64,000 nt of DNA. Origin: Algibacter pacificus (GTDB taxonomy: Bacteria > Bacteroidota > Bacteroidia > Flavobacteriales > Flavobacteriaceae). A program made the position numbers and the translations under genes. The DNA is taken from the NCBI RefSeq assembly GCF_008033385.1, contig NZ_VOGY01000006.1, positions 243,291-307,290 of the forward strand. Reading direction: 5' to 3'. The first letter of the stretch is position 1. Each line of letters opens with the position of its first letter. Under the pieces are notes generated by a model, which did not search any database, was not told the origin of the DNA, and was given only the letters and a program-made list of their open reading frames with translations. Below, one piece after another: positions 8,833 through 19,106 of this stretch.

Positions 8833-9606
8833 TTACTCAAAATACCTTGGTACTGTGCAAAGTCCTCCATCTACTGTTATATCTTCTCCTGTTATAAAAC
8901 CAGCTTCGTCTGAGGCTAGAAAAACGGCAGTCATGGCTACTTCTTCAGATTTGCCTAAGCGGAGCATAGGCGCTTGATTGATGCTTCCTTTTAAAAACTG
9001 TTCCCCTTCTTCCTCAACTCTTTTTTGATTCATTGGGGTTAAAATAGCTCCCGGAGAAATACTGTTAAACCTTATGTTATTACTTCCAAATTGTCCAGCT
9101 AGTTGGTTGGTCATTGATAATAGCCCTCCTTTTGCAGCGGCATAAGCAGTCCAGTCATCCCAACTTCTATGTGCTTGTGTAGACGATATGTTTATAACAC
9201 TTCCTTGTTTTACTGAAAGCATATGTGGTAAACAGGCTTTAATACAACGAAATGCACCTTTAAGGTTAATATTCATAAGTTTGTCCCAATCTTCCTCAGG
9301 CATATTGGTAATTGTTCCAGGAATGGCTACCGCAGCATTATTTACAAGAATGTCAATTTTTCCAAATTTTTCAATACAGGTATTAACCATGGTATTTACA
9401 GAATTGGTATCTCCAATATCACATAATAAAGTTGAAATATTGTTATTATTTTCTAATAAAAGATTTGCTTCTTGTGTACATTTTTCTTCATTAATATCAG
9501 TCATTACAACCATAGCGCCTTCTTTGGCCAATGCTTTGCTTATAGCAAGTCCAATACCATCTGCAGCGCCTGTAACTATGGCAACTTTATCTTTTAAACG
9601 ATTCAT
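8833..9606 (-). CDS. SDR-family NAD(P)-dependent dehydrogenase
   Basis: A 257-residue classical short-chain dehydrogenase. Visible motifs are the nucleotide-binding TGAADGIG (residues 12-19), NNAA (about 89-92), a catalytic Ser in INISSTQAH, YAAAK (Tyr and Lys of the active site) and the C-terminal GFITGEDITVDGGL. An Asp at the end of the second strand (VVMTDINEEK) favours NAD over NADP. No signal peptide is present, so it is cytoplasmic. It starts 1 base after the stop of the MFS gene and is surely co-transcribed. With the mannonate-dehydratase-like gene upstream, it could oxidise mannose to mannonate or interconvert fructuronate and mannonate. Both are inferences, because SDR substrates cannot be read from sequence. 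Confidence 0.85.
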   Translation of the reverse strand: MNRLKDKVAIVTGAADGIGLAISKALAKEGAMVVMTDINEEKCTQEANLLLENNNNISTLLCDIGDTNSVNTMVNTCIEKFGKIDILVNNAAVAIPGTITNMPEEDWDKLMNINLKGAFRCIKACLPHMLSVKQGSVINISSTQAHRSWDDWTAYAAAKGGLLSMTNQLAGQFGSNNIRFNSISPGAILTPMNQKRVEEEGEQFLKGSINQAPMLRLGKSEEVAMTAVFLASDEAGFITGEDITVDGGLCTVPRYFE

Positions 9607-9607
9607 G

Positions 9608-10987
9608 TTAATTTTTTTTTGATATCCAATAATTTTCTATTTCTTCTAAGCTTTTACCTTTTGTTTCAGGGAGCACTTTTATAACCAAATAAATAGCAGG
9701 AATCATAAACCCTGCAAAAAACCAAAATGTACCAAATGGTTTTAGGTTTTCTAATAACCATGGCGTCATTTGTCCAACAAAAGTGGTACCTATCCAAACG
9801 GTCATTGTTGCTATGGACATTGCAGCACCTCTTATTTTTAAAGGGTATATTTCAGAGAGCAATACCCAAAGTACTGGCCCAAATGAAAAAGCAAAACAGG
9901 CTATAAACAAAAGTATAAATGTCATAAGTAAGTACGGGTTTTCTATTTCTAAGTAAAACAGTATTCCTACGGCGATTAAGGATAACATAATACCAATAAT
10001 ACCATATTTTAATAGTGGTTTTCTGCCCAAATCATCAATTTTCCATAAGGCAATAAATGTGAATAGCACGTTTACTACGCCAATGATAACTTGTCCTCCC
10101 AAGGCATCTCCTAGTTTTAGACCACCTTCTTCTAATATTCTGGGGCCATAGTAAATAATGGCATTAATACCACTTACCTGACTTAAGAAAGCTAGTGATA
10201 CTCCTATAAGCATGGCAAGTTTAAAGGGCCCTGATAAAACAGATTTTATTTCAGTAGAATCTTTTAAAAGAATGGTTTGTACTTCTTCTATATTTTTATC
10301 GGCTTCTTCATTAGTCATAAAACGTTGCATAATACTTTTGGCTTTCACCAATTGGCCTTTACTAGCTAGCCACCTTGGACTTTTTGGTATTGCCAATAGT
10401 AAAAGAAGAAATATTATTGCAGGTATAGTTTCACTACCTAACATAGATCGCCATACTTCGGTAACATATAGTTGGCGAACTATTCCAGTTGCGTTTGTCA
10501 TACTTTCTGATGTTGAAAGTGATAATAAATAAGCATTTACAAAATAAGCACACAAAATACCAAGGGTTATTGCTAGTTGATATAAAGCAACCAATCTTCC
10601 TCTGTTTTTTGCTGGAGCAATTTCTGATATATATAATGGAGATAGCATAGAAGCAACACCAACCCCAATACCACCAATAAGTCTATAAATAACAAGGGTG
10701 TTAAAAGAATTAGAAAAAGCACAACCAATGGCCGACAATGCAAAAAATAGACTAGAGACCAATAGCATGTTTTTTCTCCCGTATTTATCACTAATAATAC
10801 CTGCTATTAAGACACCTAGAATAGTTCCTACTAAAGCAGAACTTACATACCAACCTTCCATAATTGTACTAAGTTCAAATTGCGTTTTCACGAAACCTAT
10901 AGTTCCAGATATAATTGCTGTATCATAGCCAAATAGGAAACCGACAAGTGCTACTACAAAAGCCAAAAAATTCACATTGTTTTTCAT
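9608..10987 (-). CDS. MFS sugar transporter of the sugar-porter family
   Basis: A 459-residue inner-membrane protein with 12 predicted helices. It bears sugar-porter signatures: DKYGRKNM after helix 2, YRLIGGIGVGVASMLSPLYISEIAP (Arg-Gly and PxYxxE-type motif, split here for length), SQVSGINAIIYYGPRIL in helix 7, DDLGRKPLL, and the terminal PETKGKSLEEIE. It resembles XylE and GLUT-type proton symporters and would take a monosaccharide such as mannose from the periplasm into the cytoplasm. It sits between the mannonate-dehydratase-like gene (138 bases upstream) and the SDR (1 base downstream), so transport and oxidation of the same sugar are likely linked. Confidence 0.9.
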   Translation of the reverse strand: MKNNVNFLAFVVALVGFLFGYDTAIISGTIGFVKTQFELSTIMEGWYVSSALVGTILGVLIAGIISDKYGRKNMLLVSSLFFALSAIGCAFSNSFNTLVIYRLIGGIGVGVASMLSPLYISEIAPAKNRGRLVALYQLAITLGILCAYFVNAYLLSLSTSESMTNATGIVRQLYVTEVWRSMLGSETIPAIIFLLLLLAIPKSPRWLASKGQLVKAKSIMQRFMTNEEADKNIEEVQTILLKDSTEIKSVLSGPFKLAMLIGVSLAFLSQVSGINAIIYYGPRILEEGGLKLGDALGGQVIIGVVNVLFTFIALWKIDDLGRKPLLKYGIIGIMLSLIAVGILFYLEIENPYLLMTFILLFIACFAFSFGPVLWVLLSEIYPLKIRGAAMSIATMTVWIGTTFVGQMTPWLLENLKPFGTFWFFAGFMIPAIYLVIKVLPETKGKSLEEIENYWISKKN

Positions 10988-11125
10988 TTAATAAGGTATT
11001 TAGTTTACTTTAACATAACTTTACAATACTATAGATTTTAGATATAGTTCATGGTTTCAAATTAATTTTACTGAAATTAAATGTTTTAAAGTGTAATTAA
11101 ACATTTTTTAGACGAATAACATATG

Positions 11126-12166
11126 TTAATCATTTAAAGTAGCAATAATTCCTTTTATATAACCAATTGTAAATGATCGTCCTCTTTCTTCCCAAGATAC
11201 ATCACCAATCATTTTGGGTACATGCCCTGGCATAATCATGCCTTTGTAATCTACTTCTTTTAACTTTTTAAGTACCGAAACCGGATTGTAATACCCTGGC
11301 ATATCAACAAACACTTCGTTTAATTTATCATTATTTACTAATGAATTTGATACGGTTTGAAAATGAACATATACTAATTTGTCTAGTTTTGCAAAATACT
11401 CGGTAACAGCATTAATATCTTCACCCATAGCTGAAAAATTACCCAAGCAATATTGTAGCCCGTGGTTATCACTTTCTACTAAAGACATGGCTTTTTTATA
11501 GGCTTCAAAACTTCTGAATAACTGAGGCACACCAGCTAAACTTGGTACAGGTGGGTCGTTAGGGTGTAGTGCTAAAGTTACACCAGCCTCTTCGGCAACA
11601 GGTAAAACGCCTTCTAAAAAATATTGATAATAGTCCCACATTTCTTCTTCTGAAAATACACGACCATGAGAAAGCGGTGCTCTAGCGAAGTCATTAAGGT
11701 CTATACTCATAGATTGTGCACCACCACGAATAGGAAAGGTTGTTGATGAACGCCAAACACCTGTAGGCGTCCAGCCATAGCCTAAAACAGGTATTCCCGC
11801 CGCTCCCATATTAGCAATAGATTCCTGAACATGTTTCATCTGTTCTTCTCTGCCAGGTTGTCCCATCATTATTTTGTCGTAAAAGGAAAATGGCATGTTT
11901 TCTAAGGCAAGAAACCTAATTCCTGCATTTTCAACCGTATTGCGAAGCATTAATAAATCTTTATACTCCCATTGGTGATCACCAGGTAAAGGAAGGTGGT
12001 CAAAATTGGTATCAATAAGATTATTTTTGTACATATTTAAAATAATATCATCAACTCCAAGTTGTTTAATAAGGGTTAGCTTTTCTTCGGTTGGGTGCAT
12101 AAAAGAACCGAATCCTGGACGCATTGGTAAATTCGCCCATTTTTCAGATTTAAGTAGTCTTTTCAT
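11126..12166 (-). CDS. Mannonate-dehydratase-like (UxuA-type) TIM-barrel protein
   Basis: A 346-residue protein of the UxuA/xylose-isomerase-like TIM-barrel group. Canonical UxuA converts D-mannonate to 2-keto-3-deoxygluconate. Supporting segments are KRLLKSEKWANLPMRPGFGS, VDDIILNMY, LALENMP, VTLALHPNDPPVP (metal-binding region), GLQYCLGNFSAMG (the family's Cys region) and VYVHFQTVSN. Near the C-terminus the usual RPDHGRMIW-type motif is replaced by IMPGHVPKM, so the enzyme is divergent and may have another substrate. It has no signal peptide. It follows the 746-codon glycosidase gene by 31 bases and precedes the MFS. A KDG kinase or aldolase is not seen in the window. Confidence 0.75.
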   Translation of the reverse strand: MKRLLKSEKWANLPMRPGFGSFMHPTEEKLTLIKQLGVDDIILNMYKNNLIDTNFDHLPLPGDHQWEYKDLLMLRNTVENAGIRFLALENMPFSFYDKIMMGQPGREEQMKHVQESIANMGAAGIPVLGYGWTPTGVWRSSTTFPIRGGAQSMSIDLNDFARAPLSHGRVFSEEEMWDYYQYFLEGVLPVAEEAGVTLALHPNDPPVPSLAGVPQLFRSFEAYKKAMSLVESDNHGLQYCLGNFSAMGEDINAVTEYFAKLDKLVYVHFQTVSNSLVNNDKLNEVFVDMPGYYNPVSVLKKLKEVDYKGMIMPGHVPKMIGDVSWEERGRSFTIGYIKGIIATLND

Positions 12167-12197
12167 ATTTTGTTTATAAAACGATTATTTTTTTATT

Positions 12198-14372
12198 TTA
12201 ATTGATTATTACAGATTCTCCATAAAACTTTGTTTCAAGAAGTGAATTGTTTTCATAAACAGAAAATGTTTTTTGGGTTAATTTTATACCAAAAGTTCTG
12301 CCGTTCCAAACAATATTTTTTAATGTGGCCTCACCGATATCTTCATGGTTAAATGGTTTTATAGTTAGTTTGTTGGGTTCTATGTTCACACCAAAAGTTC
12401 CAAAAACAATAGCTTCCATTCCTGCACCTGCTGCTATTTGTACTGGCATTGAAGAGCGATCCTGTTCTGGAGCATCAATGCGGGGGTTTTGTGGCAGGTA
12501 TGGAAAATGATCAATATATCTGATATTACGCTTTAGTACATCCCAACCTTTACCAGCAAATCCTTTTTGATACAAGTTACGAGAAATACGACCAGGCATA
12601 CCAGCATATTGGCCACCGCCACCCCAATCTGAGTCAATTAAGTCCCAGTGTACACTGTCGCGACGGGCAATAGAATAAACGCCATATTTTCCTAAAAATT
12701 CACCTTCTTGCAAGTGGCTTACCAGTTTATATGCTTGGTTATCTGGCAGGTAATCTGTACCTAATAAATCAAACAGGTGGTAGGTCCAAATGGTTCCTTT
12801 TGTGCCATCAGGATAGTAATTATCAAACCATCCTAATTCTTCATTCCACAGGTAAGTATCTACTAAGCCTTTTAATTTATCGGCATTTTTAGTATAACGT
12901 TGTTGTAATTTGTTATTCTTTTGGGTTTTTGCCCAATCTGCCATGGTGTACAGTAAATCTATAGTTAAAGTGTTGGTAATTGGTACTGCGTGGTTGTAAC
13001 CATCTGTGCGGATTTCAATAATTTTTTCGGTATTGTAACCCACATCTATTAAGCCAAGTTTATTGGTGTAATTTGTTTGCAATTCGTTTACCCAAGCTTG
13101 CATCCATTCCCATACGGTTTTACCTGCTGCTTTTTCGTTAAGGATGGCATAATCACCTGTATGTCTTATATAAGCTTCAATCATAATTTGAAGGGCAAAA
13201 GGTTCTTGGATATAAAGTATATCCCAGTGTGCACCGTTCCAGCCTACATAAGTTCTTTTTAATTGTACTTGCTCAAAGTCTGTTAAAATGGCACCTTTTA
13301 AACTTTCGGGGTCAAGCATAGCAAGTAAATCCGATGCGTAAGAGTTATCCCAACTAATAGTGTACGGCCATGTACCAACAGCCCAAAACACATCGGTAAT
13401 GTAGTTCGGGTTTTCGTAACGGCTCATCATAACCGATAAAATACAACGGTAATAATACTCTTGAAGTTGTTTATTTGTACTAGTAAGTTTAGGGAGTTTA
13501 TTATATGCCCAAGCAAGCATATCACGAGTTTTTTTGTCGGCACTTTGCATTCGTTCTTTTATATCCGATTGGTAAACTTCGGGAGCGCCATTTTGTGGCT
13601 CGTAAAATTTTACCGCAAAATAATAGGTTTCGGTTTTGCCTGGTGCAATACTAATTTCAAAACCTTTATCGCTAGTTTCTTTTATAGACGAAGATACTCG
13701 TGCTCTAGCCATATCGCTACCATAGGTAAACGCATCAATAGTATTGGGTACAGTATTTCCCTGTTTAAAATGACACACCATTTGATCGGCCACCTGATTT
13801 GGTGTAATGGTCATATTCAAATCCTTCGAATTACGATTGGTTAAGATTAGTTTAATGAACACTTCATCATCCTCAAAAGAAACATTAGTCCAGCTTTCAG
13901 CAGAGAAACTTACCCACTTTTTATTATATTCTTTATGAAACGTTGCTGTACGGTGGTAGCTATTAGGTTGCCATTTTTCATCTTGTGTCACCATTATCGA
14001 CGGTGAATTTGGTCGAAAATTAGACCCTAGTGGATCTACACTTTTTCCATCATCTATCCACGATTTCCATTTGGTTGGTACATCGTCTTCAATAAGCCGC
14101 TCTGTCCCTTTATCAAAAAAGTTTAAGTTAAACTCATAACGTGGTGCGCCAATAGGTAAAAACCAAACATTGGTAAACTGTGTTACACTATATTGACGAG
14201 GTGATACAAATCCTCGGTAATTTACCAAAAGGACTTGTTCATCGTCAAAGGTCATATCCTCGCGATCCATGGCATAATACTCTGGATTGGCAGGGGTAAA
14301 GGCCGACTGTGCTAAAATGTTCTGTATTGTGGCAAAGAGCAGAACGATTAAATAAAATTTGATGTGCTTCAT
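12198..14372 (-). CDS. Secreted six-hairpin glycosidase, GH63/GH37-like
   Basis: About 724 residues with a signal peptide (MKHIKFYLIVLLFATIQNILAQ). The N-terminal half is a beta-rich domain. The C-terminal half is an (alpha/alpha)6 barrel with phrases such as TWPYTISWDNSYASDLLAML, GWNGAHWDILYIQEPF, YLWNEELGWFDNYYPDG and WGGGGQYAGMPGRISRNLY, and a small beta domain follows. This layout is that of the GH63/GH37 and related six-hairpin enzymes. I cannot assign the exact family. An upstream in-frame ATG (14438) lies inside the preceding gene and would bury the signal peptide, so 14372 is chosen. The stop of the GH38 gene is 16 bases upstream. It likely acts in the periplasm on oligosaccharides. 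Confidence 0.78.
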   Translation of the reverse strand: MKHIKFYLIVLLFATIQNILAQSAFTPANPEYYAMDREDMTFDDEQVLLVNYRGFVSPRQYSVTQFTNVWFLPIGAPRYEFNLNFFDKGTERLIEDDVPTKWKSWIDDGKSVDPLGSNFRPNSPSIMVTQDEKWQPNSYHRTATFHKEYNKKWVSFSAESWTNVSFEDDEVFIKLILTNRNSKDLNMTITPNQVADQMVCHFKQGNTVPNTIDAFTYGSDMARARVSSSIKETSDKGFEISIAPGKTETYYFAVKFYEPQNGAPEVYQSDIKERMQSADKKTRDMLAWAYNKLPKLTSTNKQLQEYYYRCILSVMMSRYENPNYITDVFWAVGTWPYTISWDNSYASDLLAMLDPESLKGAILTDFEQVQLKRTYVGWNGAHWDILYIQEPFALQIMIEAYIRHTGDYAILNEKAAGKTVWEWMQAWVNELQTNYTNKLGLIDVGYNTEKIIEIRTDGYNHAVPITNTLTIDLLYTMADWAKTQKNNKLQQRYTKNADKLKGLVDTYLWNEELGWFDNYYPDGTKGTIWTYHLFDLLGTDYLPDNQAYKLVSHLQEGEFLGKYGVYSIARRDSVHWDLIDSDWGGGGQYAGMPGRISRNLYQKGFAGKGWDVLKRNIRYIDHFPYLPQNPRIDAPEQDRSSMPVQIAAGAGMEAIVFGTFGVNIEPNKLTIKPFNHEDIGEATLKNIVWNGRTFGIKLTQKTFSVYENNSLLETKFYGESVIIN

Positions 14373-14388
14373 TTTATATATTTTATTA

Positions 14389-17300
14389 TTATTCAATTGG
14401 TAATAAATCCGAACGCAGGATGGAGTCTCCGTTTTCATCCAAAATTAACCATTCGTTTATTCTTACCATACCTTTTTGGTCTTCTCTACCTTCAACTACA
14501 GGTAGTTTATCTTTATCGAAGAAAATCATTATCCCATCGGCAGAAACTGGCGCATTAAATTTTACGTGGTAGGTATTACGTATTTCAGAGTCGGACGTTT
14601 GCGTAAATTCAAGTTCTGTAAGGGTTTCTCCATGGCGCATAAACACGCGAAATTGGTCGTGAAGTGGGAAAATATCCCCACGATCGGCAATAACAGTCAA
14701 TCCGCCTACCATTGTCGTTTTACCTAGGTTAGTACCCAACCATATATCAGCAGGGGCTTCTTTGCTTTTTCCTCCAAATTTTTTCGATACCCATCCGCTG
14801 TAATAACTACCATCGGTGGATTTTAGTGAATTGAAATGTCCATTAAAGTCCGATTGGCTAATGTTTTGATTCACATTTACAAAACGTCTGTAACGGTAAA
14901 CCAATTCTTTTGTATTTGCTTTAAATACTTCCACGTTAATAATACTTCGTTCTGTTATTTCAAAAGGGCCAGTATATTTTTTGGCTTCGCTAATATTACT
15001 TCTACTTTCGGTAGTATAGTATATTTCAGAATTAGGTTCATTACAGGTTATGGTAACAATGGTTTTAGGTCTAAATGTTTCAAATTTGTCCGTTGCAATG
15101 TATTTATGAGAAATTTCAACCGGTGTTTTTTCCATGTAAGCATAGGTTGCATTGGAGTATTCACCAACATTACCACCATGATCTACGGCAGCTACTTTGT
15201 AGTAGTACGATTTATTTACCTGTACAGTAGTATCAACATACATTTGTCTATTTAATTCTGCTGTACTGTAGGTTTTATGAAATGTTATAGAATCTTTTGA
15301 AGGTATAAGCTCATTAATTAAGTTTTCTTTATCAGGTGCGAAGTTTGCTTTCTCGCCTCTATGAATTAGATACTTATCTACATCGTTTTCAAAATTTGTG
15401 TAAAACCATAAATTCACATAATCTTCAGGAGCCAAGGATGAAACATGGGCTGTATATACACCTTCTACTTTATTAGGTTTAGTATCATTCTCGTCATTAT
15501 TTGGAGTGGTACATTTTATTGTTTTAGAGGCGATACCTTTGTTATTGAATTTATCAACAGGCTGTATTTTATAGTAATATGTTGTGTTTGGTGTAACACG
15601 ATTATGGCCCCAACCACCATAATTAAGTTCTGTTTTATCTAAATATTGCGTTGTTTCAGAGGTTCCAATAAAATTTAAGGCTTTAGTTTCGCACAAAGGG
15701 TCTAAACTTCTATATACATTGTAATGACTAATTATATTGTTGTTATTGACTTGATTCCATGTTATACGAACTTCTTCATTGGATATTGCTTGCACCTGAA
15801 TTGAAGGAGCAACTGGCTTTAAGTTAGATTTACTTGTAAGGCGTATGGTTTTTATACCGTGTCCATTAATTTCAAATTCAATTTCGTTATCGGTAACGGC
15901 AATTTCTGTTTTGTTTTTTTCAACAAGATTTAAAATATAAGCTTTATCAATACTTTGATCTAGGTTTAATTTCACTTTTACTTTAGATGTTTTTCCTTCT
16001 AATTCAAAAAACCGTATAATAAATCCGTCTCCATTGGCTTCTGCTTTTTTTAGTGTAGTACACACAACATTTTGTTTGTTAGTGCTTAAAAAAGAACGTT
16101 TGTTGGAGAGTTTGCCCTTCTTGTTTTTTTCAATAAATTGAGATGTAATGGGATGAGAACTATTCCAACCGAAATTATATGCTTTTCCTTTTTGCCAATT
16201 ACCTGCGTGGCTATTAATTGAAAACGTATAATTTTTAGTTCCTGGTTGGTCTACCTGTACATTGGTTTGAAAGAAATTATTCATTAAATAGAGGAACATA
16301 TTACTATTCTCTGGTTTTACGACATCTTCTTTTGGTCTTCTACCATCGTTGTTCCAGTATACAGGTCTTGGATGCCCATAATTTACCAAGTTAGTTTCTA
16401 CGGTTGATAAGGTAACACCAAAGTCATCATTTGAGGCATCGGCAAAATGTTGAATGGCGTAGAACGATGATTCTGCAGACTCAAATTGTAATTCCTTATT
16501 GCCAGGTTGGGTTACCGCACCAGATAATTCATGATGATGCTGGTAATTTGGTACCTTTACAGGTATTGCGCAAAATGCGGCTTCTTTTAGATATCTATTC
16601 CATCCCGAAATTAAGGCTTCACCATTAGAGAGCTTATCAACTTCCAAATCAAAATCAAGTTTTTTCATGTTATGATGTACATAAACTACCAGTTTAACCT
16701 TTCCTGTTAAATAGGCATCTTGACTTATATGAACTTCGTCCATAACAGCACCTTTATAAAGTGTTATATTGGTAAAGTTTGTTTTTTTCCACGTTTTGCT
16801 AAAATGATCATAGTGAATGTATTCGCCCAATGCATAAGGTGAGCTTTTATCTATTATGTTTTTGCCCAATTCTTTGTCGATAACGTCTGATATTATGTTT
16901 TTCTGTCTATCAATAGTCAATTCATAAAAGCCATTTGTAATAGACGTTGCATCACTTAAAGACGAAGTGGAGTAGGTAGGCTTTTTTGTTTCTTTAATCG
17001 TGTAGGTTTGATAGCCCATTGCTGGAATATTTTTTGCAAAAAAAGCGAATCTGCCATCTGTTAATTTTTGCACTTTTATAGATTTTTTAGTGCTAGGGTC
17101 AATAAGCTTAAAATAAGGATAGGGCACCTCGTTTTCATTGAGGTACACGACTTCATTACGTTTCCAATTCAAACTGTTATAAACAACTATGGCATTAGAT
17201 TTAGTTTGTATTTGCGAGCCTATTTTGTCCAAAGACACCTTTAATGCTTGGTCGTTATATGTTATGGCCTCGTCTACCAAGGTTTCGTGCATGGCATTTT

Positions 17301-18732
17301 CAGTTTCATAATATTTATGGTTTCCACCATCAAAACACCCATTAGTATGTTCGTGGTACATAACAATACGATTGTATGCCTGAAAGATATCTTTTTCAGG
17401 ATAACCACCATCTGTATTCATAGCTATTGTAGCCAGTTTTTCAGTAGTAGGGATGGCGTAGTTGGCGCGTCTGGCTTTCGCTAAAAGATCGGCATCTATA
17501 ATTTCTTGGTCGTTCCAACTATCTGGAGCATCTTTTGAAGTTTCCTCTATCATGCCAGGTTGCATCTGCGATTCAATATCCTCAAAATAGGTACTTACTA
17601 ATGAGCATCTAAATTTTGGGTATTCGTATTTGCTATTCCATTCCTTTATGTTTTGGGCATTTTCTAAGGTTGGTATTGAAAAATCATGACTATCATAGGC
17701 TAAAATACAGTCGAACTTCCAGTCTAAATCTACATGGCGGTTTATAAGATGAGATATCCCTTCAATATCCCATGTAGAGACTTTATTGGGTGAATAGTAT
17801 GAATCTGTACGAGCTAAAGGAACGTTTTCGGTATCTCCATCTGGACTCATCCATTTGAATGCCGGTTTATCGAACATATCCATTAAACAGTTAGGTGAGT
17901 TGCTTCCATGCATAAAATAGGAGATATCGGCCTCTTTAAGGTATAGTGGCCACGAGCGGGTAATTCCTGTGACATCATTAATTAAGGCGAGTTTAGATGG
18001 TTCAACATCTAGTTTATCTACTACATATCTATTCGGCGTATAAAAGCTTCTCGCTAACATTTCATAACCCACCATTTGTGAGGATATGGTATTGTGGTTG
18101 GCAGAAAAACCTATTCTTCCTTCGTTTACCCTTTGCTCAAACTCTTTTATTTTTTCGGGGGTTTGTTTTGATATCCAGCGGATTAAGGGTTCGCTAGTTT
18201 CAATATTCCAACGGAATTTATCGTTTTCATCCCAATCGTCGGTTTCTGCACAGTATTCAAGTGCGCTATCTATACCCGCCTCTCTTACTGCTTTTCGTAT
18301 GTTTTGGTAATAGGTTATAAATCCTAAATCTTGATGCGATACGGCGGCATAATATACTTTCCATTTTTTTTGGGGATGCCATGTTATGGTTTTTTTGGAT
18401 AAGACCTGCTTTTTAGCATTAAGTAATTCTAATGTTACCTGAGAAGTTTTTTTTACATCTACTAGCATGATATCATAAACATCTTCTCCTTTAGCTAAAT
18501 GACCAAGGTCTTGATAATACGCATCAAAACCTTCGGCTTTTATTCTTACACCAAAATCCATTTTTTTACTATCATTAGTAACAGTAAGTTTTACAATTTG
18601 CTTTAAAGGGGCATTTTTTTGTGTTTTAGGAAAAAACGGTGTAGATTTTATATCCGTTATTTTGATTTTGTCATTTTGCGCACTTAATGTAAAATAAAAC
18701 GTCAAGAATACTGTAATGGCTAAATTTTTCAT
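14389..18732 (-). CDS. Multidomain GH38-type alpha-mannosidase with Fn3 and carbohydrate-binding C-terminus
   Basis: A 1447-residue secreted enzyme (signal MKNLAITVFLTFYFTLSAQ). GH38 enzymes cleave terminal alpha-mannose by a retaining, zinc-dependent mechanism. The N-terminal zinc motif is seen as VSHQDLGF (about residues 129-136), the candidate nucleophile region as INDVTGI (about 249-255), and a later zinc-site motif as YHEHTNGCFDGG (about 457-468). The mannosidase beta domains follow to about 970. After these come two fibronectin type III modules (about 985-1190), a chitobiase-C-like module (about 1205-1280) and a discoidin (F5/8C)-like module (about 1290-1440). The last three are accessory modules for substrate or surface attachment. 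It leads the leftward block. Confidence 0.85.
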   Translation of the reverse strand: MKNLAITVFLTFYFTLSAQNDKIKITDIKSTPFFPKTQKNAPLKQIVKLTVTNDSKKMDFGVRIKAEGFDAYYQDLGHLAKGEDVYDIMLVDVKKTSQVTLELLNAKKQVLSKKTITWHPQKKWKVYYAAVSHQDLGFITYYQNIRKAVREAGIDSALEYCAETDDWDENDKFRWNIETSEPLIRWISKQTPEKIKEFEQRVNEGRIGFSANHNTISSQMVGYEMLARSFYTPNRYVVDKLDVEPSKLALINDVTGITRSWPLYLKEADISYFMHGSNSPNCLMDMFDKPAFKWMSPDGDTENVPLARTDSYYSPNKVSTWDIEGISHLINRHVDLDWKFDCILAYDSHDFSIPTLENAQNIKEWNSKYEYPKFRCSLVSTYFEDIESQMQPGMIEETSKDAPDSWNDQEIIDADLLAKARRANYAIPTTEKLATIAMNTDGGYPEKDIFQAYNRIVMYHEHTNGCFDGGNHKYYETENAMHETLVDEAITYNDQALKVSLDKIGSQIQTKSNAIVVYNSLNWKRNEVVYLNENEVPYPYFKLIDPSTKKSIKVQKLTDGRFAFFAKNIPAMGYQTYTIKETKKPTYSTSSLSDATSITNGFYELTIDRQKNIISDVIDKELGKNIIDKSSPYALGEYIHYDHFSKTWKKTNFTNITLYKGAVMDEVHISQDAYLTGKVKLVVYVHHNMKKLDFDLEVDKLSNGEALISGWNRYLKEAAFCAIPVKVPNYQHHHELSGAVTQPGNKELQFESAESSFYAIQHFADASNDDFGVTLSTVETNLVNYGHPRPVYWNNDGRRPKEDVVKPENSNMFLYLMNNFFQTNVQVDQPGTKNYTFSINSHAGNWQKGKAYNFGWNSSHPITSQFIEKNKKGKLSNKRSFLSTNKQNVVCTTLKKAEANGDGFIIRFFELEGKTSKVKVKLNLDQSIDKAYILNLVEKNKTEIAVTDNEIEFEINGHGIKTIRLTSKSNLKPVAPSIQVQAISNEEVRITWNQVNNNNIISHYNVYRSLDPLCETKALNFIGTSETTQYLDKTELNYGGWGHNRVTPNTTYYYKIQPVDKFNNKGIASKTIKCTTPNNDENDTKPNKVEGVYTAHVSSLAPEDYVNLWFYTNFENDVDKYLIHRGEKANFAPDKENLINELIPSKDSITFHKTYSTAELNRQMYVDTTVQVNKSYYYKVAAVDHGGNVGEYSNATYAYMEKTPVEISHKYIATDKFETFRPKTIVTITCNEPNSEIYYTTESRSNISEAKKYTGPFEITERSIINVEVFKANTKELVYRYRRFVNVNQNISQSDFNGHFNSLKSTDGSYYSGWVSKKFGGKSKEAPADIWLGTNLGKTTMVGGLTVIADRGDIFPLHDQFRVFMRHGETLTELEFTQTSDSEIRNTYHVKFNAPVSADGIMIFFDKDKLPVVEGREDQKGMVRINEWLILDENGDSILRSDLLPIE

Positions 18733-19106
18733 AATCTAATTTTCATTATTATAAATTATTTTTATTGTACTTAATTCACTTTTTTGAAATGCCAAAATGG
18801 ACTACTAGCATAAACCTTAACTTAACCTAATATTCTTTTTAATTTCAAAAGAGGACAAAGTGCATAAGACATGTTGTCAAATCATTTAGAATACTAATGT
18901 TTTGTTTGTGTTTACAGTAATTTTCAGATAAGTGGTTTTAGTTTAGTTTATATAACTATTTATTGAGTCATAGTTATATGAAATACAAATTTAAGCACAA
19001 TTTACAGGTGCAAGTGAAGTTAAACTTGCTAGTTTTGAGTCAATATTAACATTGGGTTGATTTTTTATAGTAACTTTTTTAAAATAAAAACTCATTAATA
19101 GTAAAA
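18733..19106. other. Leader region of the leftward glycosidase block
   Basis: About 374 bases between the AraC gene end and the GH38 start. No gene is seen. A minus-strand TAAATTTG at 18986-18993 fits the Bacteroidetes -7 box, but no convincing -33 element is present. It could be the promoter of the block with a long leader. Confidence 0.35.

Noticed and set aside
14373..14438. Earlier ATG for the GH63/GH37-like gene
   Set aside because: It lies inside the GH38 gene and would bury the signal peptide; 14372 gives a clean one.
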